A stretch of DNA of 64,000 nt from Closterium sp. Naga37s-1 (taxonomy: Eukaryota > Streptophyta > Zygnematophyceae > Desmidiales > Closteriaceae), in assembly GCA_947471745.1 (NCBI GenBank), contig CANJKZ010000078.1, positions 5,584,501-5,648,500 on the forward strand, in the 5' to 3' direction. The notes under the pieces are model-generated. The model saw only the letters and a program-made list of their open reading frames with translations. It was not told the origin of the DNA and ran no database searches. The position numbers and the translations under genes were made by a program. This document shows positions 54,101 to 63,796 of the stretch, piece by piece (positions within the stretch are counted from its first letter, which is position 1; the number at the start of each line of letters is the position of its first letter).

Positions 54101-54777
54101 TGCTGCCGTTGCTGCTGCGATTGCTGCTGCGCTTGCTGCTGTCCTTGCTGCTGCCCTTGCTGCCGCACCTGCCGTGCCTGTTGCGCCTGGCTCCGCTCCC
54201 GATGCTTCCGGCGCAGCTCCTCCGCCCGGAACCGCGCACTGCCGGTCCTCCGCGCCCCGCTTCCCCTACTTCCCCCGCTACTCCGCGCGCTCCGCCTCAC
54301 CGTCATGTCCTCCAGATTATCCAGCTCATCCCAGCCGTTAGCAACGGATCGAACAGATCCTGGTGACGTGGCTGGTCTTTTGTCTTGAACGGACCCCTGC
54401 AGGGATGCGGCGTCGGTAGCTGGAGATACCACCGTTCGACCTTCTTCAATAGATGACCGGTGCTTGCCAGCATGAGCATGATTTCGTCCTCGTTCAGTCG
54501 AGTGAGAATGCCGGGAGGACGCTGGCAGCGTGTGCTGGGAGGATGCTGACGGCACTGACGGATTCAGTCTGCCACGGTAACGCTGGGTGAACGCCGGTCT
54601 GACTGAAAGCAAGCCGGTGTGAAAGCACGGCGAGGCGGGACGCGGAAGCGGACTACGGAGTGACGGCTTGAGAGAGCGGTCTGGAAATGAGTTGACTGGG
54701 CAGTGGTGCGGTGTGTCGGTTTGGGTAGGAGAAGCGACGGCGAGAGAGGAGAGCGAGCACGAAGCCGAGGAAGACAT
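51047..54777 (-). CDS. membrane protein of unknown function with DLN motifs, three exons
   Basis: Exons 54777-53746, 53608-53543 and 53242-51047 join in phase 0 (donors CTG|GTGAGT and GAG|GTGAGA; acceptors GTCAG and ACCAG), giving 1,097 residues. The Ser/Thr/Pro-rich N-terminus (MSSSASCSLSSLAVASPTQT) looks like a plastid or mitochondrial transit peptide. A Gln/Arg-rich stretch follows at about residues 195-235. Three hydrophobic segments lie at the exon joins: ADLVLLAIFRVVRFF, VVDGALLLSGVWLLRGVF, and LGSIALLSLLPALGAMTLIS. The remaining about 700 residues are Ala/Gly/Ser-rich and carry INLNPS, DLDLNAV and a C-terminal DLNSMP. I do not recognise the family. If the DLN motifs are real corepressor motifs, the transit peptide reading would be wrong, and vice versa. 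Confidence 0.68.
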
Positions 54778-55237
54778 GGCTGTGTCCTGCTCCGTTCACC
54801 GCGCTTCAGCTGCAAGTGTGCTTTTGCTCAAGACCTGTCCAGTCTGCGTTTACGACGTCGTAATATCCGCTGGGCCGGCACTTCAAAAGCCGGAGCACGA
54901 AATAAAGAGCAGTTCACGAGTTCGATAGTGAGATGCCGTTGCTGACATAAAAAGAAAGGTCGAAAGAAAGTAGAGAGCGACGAGCTGGGCTTGGAGAGTT
55001 GTTGAAGCAGCCACAAATGAATGACAAGAAATGGATTGTGGAGAGGTCAGTCTGGATAATCCCAAGGTGGCGGTGAGTTTGAATCTGCCACCAGTCACAC
55101 AGACAGCCTGGGCAAGCATGCATGGATGAGAGGGGCACACTTGAACAGCTCATCTCACCCCCATCCCATCCCACCCACACCACACCACACCCATCCCACC
55201 CGCTCGATGAACTCTGGAGTTGACCTGAATGCTGTGG
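54778..55237. other. 5' flank of the three-exon gene
   Basis: No gene, RNA or repeat seen, apart from short CCCATCCCACC repeats at about 55155-55200. Confidence 0.4.
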
Positions 55238-55555
55238 TCACACAGAATTCTCGGTGATCCTCATATGTGTACGAAACGCCGCTTCGGGTCGTTTTGTTCC
55301 GTTTGATGCCTGAGATTGATTCGCTTCTCCTGAGGTTTCCCCGCCAGAATTTCTAAAGCACGCTTCATCCGCAGAAATTCCAGTTCCTGGGAGCATTTTT
55401 TGTGGCAAGATCTTTGTGGAAGGCAGGCCTTGATAGTTATGATATGATTGGGCAGGCAGCGCATTCGGCGTGGAATTGTGTGAACGCAGCCAATCCAAAT
55501 GCTTGTCGCGGTCAGGAAAGGAATAACCAATGGTGGACGTCCGTCTCTCCATCAT
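55238..55555 (-). CDS. small hypothetical protein or exon
   Basis: A 105-codon open frame of mixed, non-repetitive composition (MMERRTSTIGYSFPDRDKHL...). I do not recognise it. It could be a short gene, a first exon of something truncated by the retrotransposons at 55909, or chance. The normal composition, in contrast to the neighbouring repeats, is the only argument for it. Confidence 0.25.
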   Translation of the reverse strand: MMERRTSTIGYSFPDRDKHLDWLRSHNSTPNALPAQSYHNYQGLPSTKILPQKMLPGTGISADEACFRNSGGETSGEANQSQASNGTKRPEAAFRTHMRITENSV

Positions 55556-55908
55556 TCCTACATCAGCCGCCAGTCACGCGCCGTAGCCAGCAGGAAGATG
55601 GCTCGCTCCGCGTAGACAAACAACTAGAGCGCGCCAAGCTCCATTAGTTTCGCTTTAGTGTCGTCAGCTTTGCTTGTGACATTTGCACCTTTGCCATATA
55701 TTGAAACAAAGCAAGCTAACTACTGGTACCTTACTAGTGCTGAAATAAATATCAAGTGATTTAAACAGCTTACAAATGACATTCCTCAGCAGTCTTTTAT
55801 CTAGCATGTTTGGTGTAATTCATCTACCGTATTCTAAAAGCCCTTAATTATTGCAATATGTAGCCAAACATCCCTAGTCACAAAATTGCCTATGTCGTGT
55901 AACGTCTT
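55556..55908. other. AT-rich spacer, nothing recognised
   Basis: About 350 bp without open frame or repeat before the first copia remnant. Confidence 0.4.
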
Positions 55909-56672
55909 AGTGGACAGGCAATTTGAGTTGGAGTTCTTGGCAGCCGCTTCTCCCCTTCTTTGTGCCATGCTAGCCCCTGAGGGAGACCTCGAAGCCCTTG
56001 ACATACCGACTCATCGCACGTACTACGAGGCAGTGTCATGGGAGTGAGCTTCACAGTAGATAGCTGGCATCGACTCATGTTGAAATATGTGCTATAGCTT
56101 AGGAACCATGGAAAATTAGGGTTCTAAGAACCTAGCCCATGAAGGGGTGTCAACGAGAAAGTTGGCCAAAAGAGGAGTGCACTATAGGTTATAGCACGTG
56201 GGTACAAGTTAAAGGCACTTCATAAATGGCGTTTCTGGTATCCACATGCACTTATGCCGACGCAGTTCCCCCGTATGGGGTGAACATAGTTGACGGTATG
56301 TGGATCTTCAAGGTGAAGCGGCCGACGGGATCACTGCCTGTCTTCAAGGCGCGCTAGCTAGAGGGCTCTATCAGCGTGAGGAGGTTGATTTTTTCCATAC
56401 CTTCGCCCCAACCCCAAATATGACTTATCTTTGGGTGATACTTCACGTTGCATCACAGCGAGACTACGAGTTGCAGTCACTCAACTTCTCCACTACCTTT
56501 CTCCAGGGCTGCATACACGAGGAGATATGGCTGCGCCATCCTCATGGCTTCACTGACACTTTCCCTTGTGACCCCGTGGAGCCTGAGCGACCAGTCTACA
56601 ATCTCCCCCAGGCGCCCTGTGAGTGGTACGACACGCTACGCACCACTCTTGCTGGCCTTGGTTTACGTCTTT
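55909..56672 (+). pseudogene. old copia remnant 'copia-A', left part (linker and reverse transcriptase N-half)
   Basis: Reads RQFELEFLAAASP ... LAPEGDLEALDIPT, as in copia-2, then, after an insertion, VNIVDGMWIFKVKRP, FFHTFAPTPNMT, QRDYELQSLNFSTTFLQG and ARLA-type reverse transcriptase sequence up to LRTTLAGLG. It has several stops and indels, so it is much older than copia-1 to copia-3. It continues at 62513 on the other side of copia-3. Confidence 0.85.
56070..56236 (-). repeat. LTR-derived insertion inside copia-A
   Basis: On the minus strand it contains TTTTGGCCAAC, CTAGGTTCTTAGAACCCTAA and GGTTCCTAAGCTATAG, matching the 3' half of the copia-4 LTR at 63700-63790. It interrupts the copia-A frame between the AMD and STGTYVDE positions. 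Boundaries are approximate. Confidence 0.6.
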
Positions 56673-56673
56673 C

Positions 56674-56884
56674 TGTCGAGCAATATATGTTTATATATTG
56701 TTAGTAACTGGCTGTAGAAGTATTTACTGTTGTTGTTCTGTTGATGTGTGTGGTGGTGTACCACAATCTCATGCCTATTTGTACTACTAATTCTATAGCG
56801 CAACCCCCCTTCTTTGGCCAAAACCCCCCTCTCGCTACTACTCTTGTTCCTAAACCTAGGTTCCCTAGCAACCTACCATTTTAA
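56674..56884 (+). repeat. partial LTR of the copia-4 family
   Basis: TGTCGAGCAATATATG...GGTGGTGTACCAC...GCGCAACCCCCCT runs parallel to the first part of the copia-4 LTR (TGTTGAAATATG...GGTGGTGCACCA...GCAACCCCCCT). It sits in copia-A and is followed directly by the copia-3 5' LTR. Confidence 0.6.
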
Positions 56885-57009
56885 TGTCAAACATTAATCA
56901 TATAGCTTGTCTAGGCTATAGTGGGGTAGACACTAAAGGGTACAGTTTCCTAGGGTTTCCCACTTTGTACCCAACCTTGTTCTAGTTCATTCATTCCTCT
57001 TTCTTCACA
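56885..57009 (+). repeat. 5' LTR of copia-3 (125 bp)
   Basis: TGTCAAACATTAATC ... TTCTTCACA, TG/CA ends. Differs from the 3' LTR by a few bases (for instance CATTAATC against CATTCATC, and one T in a T run). Confidence 0.95.
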
Positions 57010-57020
57010 TGGTATAGAGC
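57010..57020 (+). promoter_or_regulatory. primer-binding site of copia-3 (one base deleted)
   Basis: TGGTATAGAGC, equal to the initiator-tRNA(Met) site TGGTATCAGAGC without its C. Confidence 0.8.
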
Positions 57021-57065
57021 GGGTTCCCTAGTGGGACCGTTTCTTCCTAAGGGCCCACCATTTTT

Positions 57066-57330
57066 TTTTTTTTCCCTAACCTGCCCGAAGCGCGCTTCGC
57101 GCTCTGCCCTGCCCTACCCTTTCGCGGCCCCTTAGCGGCCTGCCCTGCTCCTTAGGCCCGTCGCGGCCCCTACGCGGCCCCTTCGCGGCCCCCTTCGCGG
57201 CCCCTTCGCGGCCCCTTAGCGGCCCCCCCTCGCGGCCCCCTTCGCGGCCCCTTAGCGGCCCCTTCGCGGCCAATTCGCGGCCCCTTAGCGGCCCCTTCGC
57301 GGCCCCTTAGCGGCCCCGCCCCGTTGCCCG
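57066..57330 (+). repeat. GCGGCCCCTT(A/C) tandem repeats in the copia-3 leader
   Basis: About 20 copies of a 12-14-bp unit, CGCGGCCCCTTAG or CGCGGCCCCTT, between the primer site and gag. Confidence 0.9.
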
Positions 57331-57822
57331 TAGCGACCCCGTCCCGTCGCCGGTCACGGCCCCGCCCCGTCGCCACCCGGGTGTCGCCCCTGCCTCGTCG
57401 CGACGCCCCTGCGGGACCCGCGCGGCGTCGCCCCTGCCCGCCGCGGCTCTAAGCCGCCCCGTCGTCGCCACCCCTGCAGCAGCTGCCATCGCCCCTGCTG
57501 TCGCCGTAGCGGCCCTGCCGCCCCGTCGTCGCCGTCCCTGCAGCAGCTGCCGTCGCCGTCCCTGCTGCAGCAGTAGCTGCCACCGTAGCGGCCCTGCTGC
57601 TACTGCCGAGCCTGCAGCCCTGCCCTGCTGACGCGCCCCGGCCCAGCCCCACCAGTAGCGGCCCACCTCTTCCGCCACTGGTAAGTGCACCGCCGCACCC
57701 GCGTGCTGCTGCACCCGCGCCGCCCTGCCTAGCCGAGCCGCCCTACCGAACCGCCCCGCCCTGCCGAGTCGTGCTGCTACTGCTGCTGCTGTAGCCAGGC
57801 CACTACTGCTGCTCCTGCTGCT

Positions 57823-59098
57823 ATGGCAAACCCTAATGTACTCACATTCGATGCTGAGGGTCGAGCGGTCGACTTTGAGGTCTGGGTAGATGATCTGCAG
57901 CTTTTCCTACAGTGCGATAGCAAGGATGGCCTCTCACTGTTCGATCTCACGTCTGGCGCCTCTACTGCCCCTGCTGCTGATGTTGACAATACTGTTCGCT
58001 CGCAGTGGACCACGCGCGATGCTGCTGCCCGCCTTGCTGTGCGTAGTCACGTACCGTCCACTGAGCGCGCGCACTTTAGTCAGTACAAGAGTGCTAAGAC
58101 TCTGTACGACGCTGTAGTTGCACGCTACTCCTCCCCTGCCACTGCTGCCCTTAGTCGCCTCATGCTGCCGTACCTGTTCCCTGACCTCGCCGCCTTTGCC
58201 ACAGTCGCTGACCTCATTACGCACCTCTGCACTAGTGACACCCGTTACCGCGCTGCGCTTCCTGCTGAGTTCTGCGCCAAGAACCCCCCCCCCCCCCCCC
58301 ATATACATCACCCTCTACTACCTAGTCACCCGGCTCCCTGACTCCCTTCGCTCGGTCAGGGACCACTTCCTCTCTGTTTGCCCCACCACACTCACTGTTG
58401 ACCTCCTCGAGGAGCGCCTCCTTGCAGCTGAGAAGAGTATAGTCGCTGTAGGAGCCTCTCGTGGTGACCCTCGTGCCCCTTTCTTTGAGGGGTGCTCCCC
58501 TGTCCCCCTTTTGCCCTTTGTTGCCTCTGCTGCTGCTGTCGACCTTGTTGGCACCGAGTCGCTCAGCGCTGCGTCTGCTCCTAGTGGGAGGCGCCGCAAC
58601 GGCAAGGGCAAGGAGGGCAAGGGCGCTGGAGGAGCTGGCGGGGGCGGCGGTGGTGGCGGTGGAGGTGGCGGAGGGGGTGAGGGTGGGAGTGGTGGCGGGG
58701 GTGGGGGCTTCGGTGGCGGCGGTGGAGGTGGAGGCGGCGGCGGCGGCGGCGGTGGGGGTGGAGGCGGCGACGGCGGCGGCGGAGGCGGAGGTGGAGCTGG
58801 TCGGGGTGGAGCTGTGCAGCGAGGAGACTTTGGTGGTGGTCAGTGCCAGCAGCAGCAGCGCTCTCGTGAGACTCCGTCGCCCCAGCAGCTTCGTGAGTGG
58901 TACGCTGCACGCCAGCGGCCTGGGGGTACTGGTCCCTGTACCTACGTCCTGCGTATAGGCGACCGCACTGGGGAGCCGTGCGGCGGGCCGCACGCCACCC
59001 AGCGCTGCTTTGGCCGCCTGACGGGCGCCTGGCGTATCCAGTTCCCTCACGCCACTGAGATCCCTCGCTGGGGTGATCTGCTCTCAAGTCTGGTGTAG
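57823..59098 (+). pseudogene. copia-3 gag, frameshifted at a poly-C run
   Basis: Starts MANPNVLTFDAEGRAVDFEV in frame 1. A run of about 15 C at 58284-58298 shifts the reading to frame 2, in which YITLYYLVTRLPDSLRSVRD and the rest continue. A polyglycine region (58640-58800) precedes the zinc knuckle CTYVLRIGDRTGEPC-GGPH-ATQRC (CX13CX3HX4C). A second small shift near 59082 returns to frame 1 for pol (KSGVAIFDLDYDAIL). Gag would form the virus-like particle. Confidence 0.85.
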
Positions 59099-59136
59099 CT
59101 ATCTTTGATCTTGATTATGATGCTATTCTTGCTGCC

Positions 59137-61115
59137 ATGTATGTTGTGTCTACTAGTGCTGAGGGTGACTGTTACCTGTGTGTTCCGCCTGACCCGGGCA
59201 TTGAGGCCGCTGCTCTAGGTGCTTGTGAGTCTGCTGCTTCAGGTGCTGGTGAGTCTGCTCTCTCAGGTACCGCGTCGGCCCAGGTTTTGCACACCTTCAC
59301 CCTCGACTCGGGTGCTTCCCGCTCCTTCTTTCGGGACCGCACCACACTCACGCCGCTCAGTCGGCCGGTTGCAGTCTCCCTTGCAGACCCCTCTGGGGGT
59401 CCTGTCCTTGCCCACTACTCCACTGTCCTACCGTGTCCGGTGGCCCCTTCTGGCTCTCTGTCGGGTCTTTACCTCCCCTTGTTCTCTACGAACTTGGTGA
59501 GTGGTGCTGACCTACAGGATGGGGGGGTTGACCAGTTCACTCCTGCGAGTCAGCGAGTGACCCACTGCACGTGTGCTCGGACGAGCCGACACTTGGCCAC
59601 ATTTACCCGTCAGCCGGGGTCGAGCCTGTACACACTGACTACCGAGTCTCCTCCGGTTCCTGCGTCTGGCCAGGTAGCTGCGTCGGGTCAGGTGTTTGCT
59701 GCAGCGTCCAGGTCTGGTCCTGAGTCTGCCCCCTGCTCGTGTCGTCTCCTGTCTCACCAGACTCTCCTCTGGCACCACCGCCTTGGTCACCCCTCCCTGC
59801 CTCGTCTCCGAGGCATGGCCTCCCGTGTCCTTGTCTCTGGTCTCCCCCGGTCCCTCCCTCCCCTTCCCCCGGGGCCTGCCCCTACCTGCGTTCCCTGCGT
59901 CGAGGGGCGGCAGCGCGCCGCTCCTCACTCCTCCGAGTTTCCTCCGACAGAGGCTCCGCTGCAGACTCTCCACATGGACGTGTGGGGCCCAGCCCGCGTC
60001 AGTGGACAGGGTCACGAGCGTTACTTCCTGCTGGTGGTTGACGACTACTCGCGTTACACCACAGTCTTCCCCTTGCGCCGCAAGGGTGAGGTCACTGAGG
60101 TGTTGATCGACTGGATCCGCGCTGCCCATCTCCAGCTCAGAGAGAGTTTTGGCTCGGACTTTCCTGTTCTGCGTATGCACTCCGACAGAGGCGGAGAGTT
60201 TTCCTCCGACCTTCTGCGAGCCTTCTGTCGTGCAGAGGGCATCCGCCAGACGTTCACGCTTCCGGCCTCTCCATAGCAAAATGGGATTGCTGAGCGCCGC
60301 ATTGGAATGTTCATGGACGTCGCTCGTACGTCCATGATCCATGCGGCTGCTCCCCATTTTCTGTGGTCGTTCGCGGTTCAGTACGTGGCGCATCAGATCA
60401 ACCTTCAGCCCCGGGTCTCGATGCCGGAGACCTCCCCTACTCTGCGGTGGACGGGGAAGGTTGGCGATGCGTCTGCGTTCCGTGTCTGGGGATCTCGAGC
60501 TTTCGTCCGTGACTTGTCTGCGGACAAGCTGTCCTCCCGTGCTGTTCCTTGCGTCTTCCTTGGCTTCCCCCCTGACGCGCCTGGTTGGCAGTTTTACCAC
60601 CCCACCTCGCGCCGTGTTCTGTCCTCCTAGGACGTCACGTTTGACGAGTCGGTTCCGTACTACCGTCTCTTCCCCTACCGCGCTGCTCCCCTCCCCCCCC
60701 CGCCGCTCTTCCTCGCGCCCGGTCCCCCCCCGGTAGACCCCCTCCCCCCTCAGGGTCCTGCCCCCTCAGGTGTGTCCCAGGTAGACGCAGTCGAGCCTGT
60801 CGAGGTAGTTGTTGACTCTGGTGCTGTTAGGGGTGCTGAGCCTGAGCGTGCGGAGCCTGGGGGTGCTGGGTCTGGGGGTGCTGAGCCTGAGCGTGCGGAG
60901 CCTGGGGGTGCTGGATCTGGGGGTGCTGAGCCTGGGGTTGCTGAGTGTGGGGGTGCGGAGCCTGACGGTGCTGGGCCTGGAGGTCCTTCGGGTGCTTCGT
61001 CCCTGCGGGAGCTACCCTCTCCTCAGGAGCTGCGGGAGCTACCCTCTTCACGTACTCCTCGCCTCAGGCCACTCCTCTGTCTACTCGCCACTCGCTCTCA
61101 GCTCTGCCTTCGGAT
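59137..61115 (+). pseudogene. copia-3 protease and integrase, two in-frame TAG stops, no reverse transcriptase
   Basis: Frame 1. Aspartic protease LDSGASRSFF near 59305; GAG-pre-integrase LLWHHRLGHPS near 59770; integrase core with LHMDVWGP, VDDYSRYT, MHSDRGGEF and NGIAERRIG, so the D-D-E triad is present. TAG at 60274-60276 (in a PxQN context where Q is expected) falls just before the Glu motif, and TAG at 60628-60630 replaces Gln in SxQD. A Gly/Ala/Glu-rich linker with repeats of GGAGPxRAEP type ends at the TRIM. Confidence 0.87.
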
Positions 61116-61460
61116 TGTTAGAGGTCCACTGGTGATCCCCGATTGATCCTAGGGAAGGGTTACAGGCATGTTGGCCTGGGGGGTTATGGGCGCACTAACC
61201 CGCTACTTAACAAGCCCTTTTATCCCAATGGTCTAGTGGTTGGGATTCTGACATGGTATCAGAGCAAAGGTCTCGGGTTCGAATCCCAGTGTGTGCACTT
61301 CGGGCATCCCAGTGCGGGGGGGTGTTAGAGGTCCACTGGTGATCCCCGATTGATCCTAGGGAAGGGTTACAGGCATGTTGGCCTGGGGGGTTATGGGCGC
61401 ACTGACCCGCTACTTAACAAGCCATTTTATCCCAATGGTCTAGTGGTTGGGATTCTGACA
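61116..61460 (+). mobile_element. complete TRIM (terminal-repeat retrotransposon in miniature), 345 bp
   Basis: Two 138-bp LTRs (61116-61253 and 61323-61460), TGTTAGAGG...TTCTGACA, differing at only two positions. They enclose 69 bp made of an exact TGGTATCAGAGC primer site (61254-61265), a short middle and a purine tract GCGGGGGGGTG. Flanked by the 5-bp target duplication CGGAT (61111-61115 and 61461-61465); copia-1 shows the empty site (CGGACGAGTCC near 2511). No coding capacity, so it must be mobilised in trans. Confidence 0.95.
61229..61286 (+). promoter_or_regulatory. tRNA-like RNA polymerase III A and B boxes across the TRIM LTR/primer-site junction
   Basis: TGGTCTAGTGG (61229-61239) fits the A box and resembles the 5' half of eukaryotic tRNA(Glu)-type genes together with its flanks (ATCCCAATGGTC...TTGGGATTC). 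GGTTCGAATCC (61276-61286) is a perfect B box. Start-to-start spacing is 47 bp, close to that of tRNA genes. The anticodon-arm region is replaced by the primer site, so this is not a working tRNA. Promoter function is inferred. Confidence 0.6.
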
Positions 61461-62179
61461 CGGATGAGTCCGTAGAGCCGAGTGGCCCGTATCCAGAGCT
61501 TGTGGGCTGCCTCATGTACCTGATGACCTGCACTCGACCTGACCTGGCATACCCTCTTAGCATCTTGGCACGCTATGTTGCTCCTGGGAGACACCGACCA
61601 GAGCACATGGCTGCAGCGAAGAGGGTGTTGCGCTACTTGTGCAGTACGTCGGGCATGGGGCTAGTGCTTGGAGGGCGGAGTCCAGTGGTCCTCACTGGTC
61701 ACGCAGACGCGTCTTGGGTTGACGACCTGGCTACGCAGCGGTCGACACAGGGTTACACCTTCAGCCTTGGTTCCGGCTCTGTTTCCTGGCGGTCTACCCG
61801 CTCGTCTTCTGTTCTCAGCTCCAGCTGTGAGGCTGAGATCTACGCAGGGGCCATGGCTGCACAGGAGTTACGCTGGCTCACCTACCTGCTGACTGACCTG
61901 GGAGAGCCGCCTCGTTCTCCTCCAGTTCTGTACGTAAACAACAAGGCCATGCTGGCCTTATGTCGGGAGCACAGACTGGAGCACAGAACGAAGCACATTG
62001 CTCTTCGCTACTTCCTTGCTCGTTAGCTGCAGCAGCGTGGTCAGCTGCGCCTTGCTTACGTGGCCTTTCGGGCCAACACTGCTGATACCTTCACCAAGGC
62101 ACTTCAGCCTGGTGATCATCAGCGCTTCTGTACTATGTTAGGTCTTGTGCCTACTTGGCCTCACTTGCTCACGTCTTGA
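61461..62179 (+). pseudogene. copia-3 RNase H, one in-frame TAG
   Basis: From DESVEPSGPYPELVGCLMYL through GHADASWVDD, SSCEAEIYA and YVNNKAMLALC (Asn where copia-1 has the catalytic Asp, a likely inactivating change) to RTKHIALRYFLAR, then TAG 62024-62026 and the tail ending at TGA 62177. Very similar to copia-1. Confidence 0.9.
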
Positions 62180-62383
62180 CTTTGCTTGTACTGTGATCTA
62201 TATATATACCTGCACTTGCATGTTCACCTTTATGTATATATAATCCTGCATGTGAACTGGCCTTGTGGCCTTTGAACTTGTGCTCGGAATGTGTGGTGAC
62301 GTTGTGATCCACCCTGAGCTTGCTGTGCTTTGCTTGACTGGTCTTGTGACCTCTTGTTCTCCCCCACTTTGCCTATGGGGGTG

Positions 62384-62507
62384 TGTCAAACATTCATCAT
62401 ATAGCTTGTCTAGGCTATAGTGGGGTAGACACTAAAGGGTACAGTTTCCTAGGGTTTCCCACTTGTACCCAACCTTGTTCTGGTTCATTCATTCCTCTTT
62501 CTTCACA
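62384..62507 (+). repeat. 3' LTR of copia-3 (124 bp)
   Basis: Preceded by the purine tract ATGGGGGTG, as in copia-1; followed by TTTAA. Confidence 0.95.
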
Positions 62508-62512
62508 TTTAA

Positions 62513-63027
62513 CACCTTCGTTCGCCGACGCGTCATTGTTTGTTTGCACTAGTTTCACTCCGTTCTTCGTTCTTGTCTACGTCGACGACTTGGTCTTCGT
62601 TACACCAAAGAGGGTCGCTCCGGCATAGGTGAAATTCGAGCTGCAGAAGAGACGCACGAGCACTGACCTGGGTGAGCAGCGCCGACACCTTGGCTTGCAG
62701 ATCACCAGGGACAGAGCCGCTCTCACCATTACAATATCTCGGTCACTCATGGTGCAACAAGTCCTTCTGCGGTTCGAGTTTCAATTCTCCACTACACAGC
62801 CCACTCTCTTGCCGTCGACTACAGACTCACCGACCCTTTTCCCGACGAGACCTCTGAGTCTAGAGCTTGTCGGATGTCTCATGCACCCGATGAGTTGTAC
62901 TCGTCCGGACCTCGCTCCCCCCCCCCTCAGCGTCATGTCTCGCTTTATTGCGAGTAGGAGACTCCGTCCTGTTCACTGGACGACTGCTGTGAGAGTGGCG
63001 AAGTACCTGGCGACTACATCGGCATAG
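62513..63027 (+). pseudogene. copia-A remnant, right part (reverse transcriptase C-half and RNase H start)
   Basis: FADASLFV, FFVLVYVDDLVF, then stop, VKFELQKRRTSTDLGEQ and CLMHPMSCTRPDLAP to RVAKYLATTSA. Continues the left part at 55909-56672, showing that copia-3 and the LTR fragment landed in it. Confidence 0.85.
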
Positions 63028-63431
63028 GGCTTGAGAAACGAGGGGCCGAGGGGCGTGAGAAACGAGGGGCCGCGGGGCGTGAGCCGTGGGGCTGCTGCAG
63101 TGCTCGCGGCAGCTGTGCACGTGGCTGCTGCCGCGTGTGCGGAGCAGCACGAAAAGGGGACGGGATGGGACGGAGCAGCTGCTTGGGACGGGACGGGGCG
63201 GAGCAGCGTGAAATGGGGCTGCAGCTGCAGTGCGCGGGGCCGTGGTTGTGCAGGCACCGGTACTGTATGCGCGGTTACAAGCACGTATGGCTGCTGCTAT
63301 GGGCGCGGGCGGCATCAGATAAGTGCATGTGTGGCAGCAGCTGCTAAGCGCGCGTCTGGCTGCACCAAAGCGCGTGTGCAGCAACACCTAAAGCGCGTGC
63401 GGCCACGCAGGCAGGCAGTGCGCGCGGCAGT
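63028..63431. other. GC-rich low-complexity sequence, no gene
   Basis: Begins with a 21-22-bp duplication (GAAACGAGGGGCCG-GGGGCGTGA twice) where the RNase H of copia-A breaks off. The rest consists of GCAGCTG/GGGACGG-type repeats resembling copia leaders. Confidence 0.4.
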
Positions 63432-63796
63432 TGTTGAAATATGTTTTACATATTTGATAACTACTTGTAGTTGTAGTGTAGTTATTATGTTTTGTAGGTG
63501 GTGCACCATTTCCCTTTGCTTTCCTTGTATATATCTCGTAACTATCTAATGCAACCCCCCTCTTTATCAAAATGTTATGATGCTTATATTGTGTAGGCTG
63601 TAGTCGGGTAGCCCATAAAGGGTACAACCCAATTAGGGTTAGTACTTGTACCCACTTTGATCTTAGTTCATTCATTCTCGTTCAGTATTCTGACACTCTT
63701 TTGGCCAACACATTTTTCTCTCGACAGTCCCTATCTTGCTAGGTTCCTAGAACCCTAAGCTTCTATGGTTCCTAAGCTATAACTTGCGTTTTGACA
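63432..63796 (+). repeat. 5' LTR of a further copia-type element ('copia-4'), about 365 bp
   Basis: TGTTGAAATATG ... GCGTTTTGACA, TG/CA ends, directly followed by a primer site. Contains GGGTACAACCCAATTAGGGTT and GTACCCAC...TTCATTCATTCTC, shared with the shorter LTRs. The element runs off the right edge. Confidence 0.75.

Larger units (their letters stand above)
56885..62507 (+). mobile_element. complete Ty1/copia retrotransposon 'copia-3' with target duplication
   Basis: 5.6 kb bounded by LTRs of 125 bp (56885-57009) and 124 bp (62384-62507) and flanked by a perfect 5-bp target duplication TTTAA (56880-56884 and 62508-62512). Inside: degenerate primer site, GC-repeat leader, gag, protease, integrase, linker, RNase H, purine tract. 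The reverse transcriptase domain is missing: sequence jumps from the linker (about 61060) to the position after the reverse transcriptase, CAGGCCACTCCTCTG, which in copia-1 lies at 2465. Carries a TRIM at 61116-61460. LTR similarity is high, so the insertion is fairly recent. Non-autonomous. Confidence 0.93.

Noticed and set aside
59512-60600. 362-codon minus-strand frame
   Set aside because: Antisense of the copia-3 integrase, which shows the catalytic motifs on the plus strand.
61221-61295. Functional tRNA(Glu)-like gene
   Set aside because: The anticodon-arm region is occupied by the retroelement primer-binding site, and the T-stem pairs poorly; it is kept only as a possible promoter.
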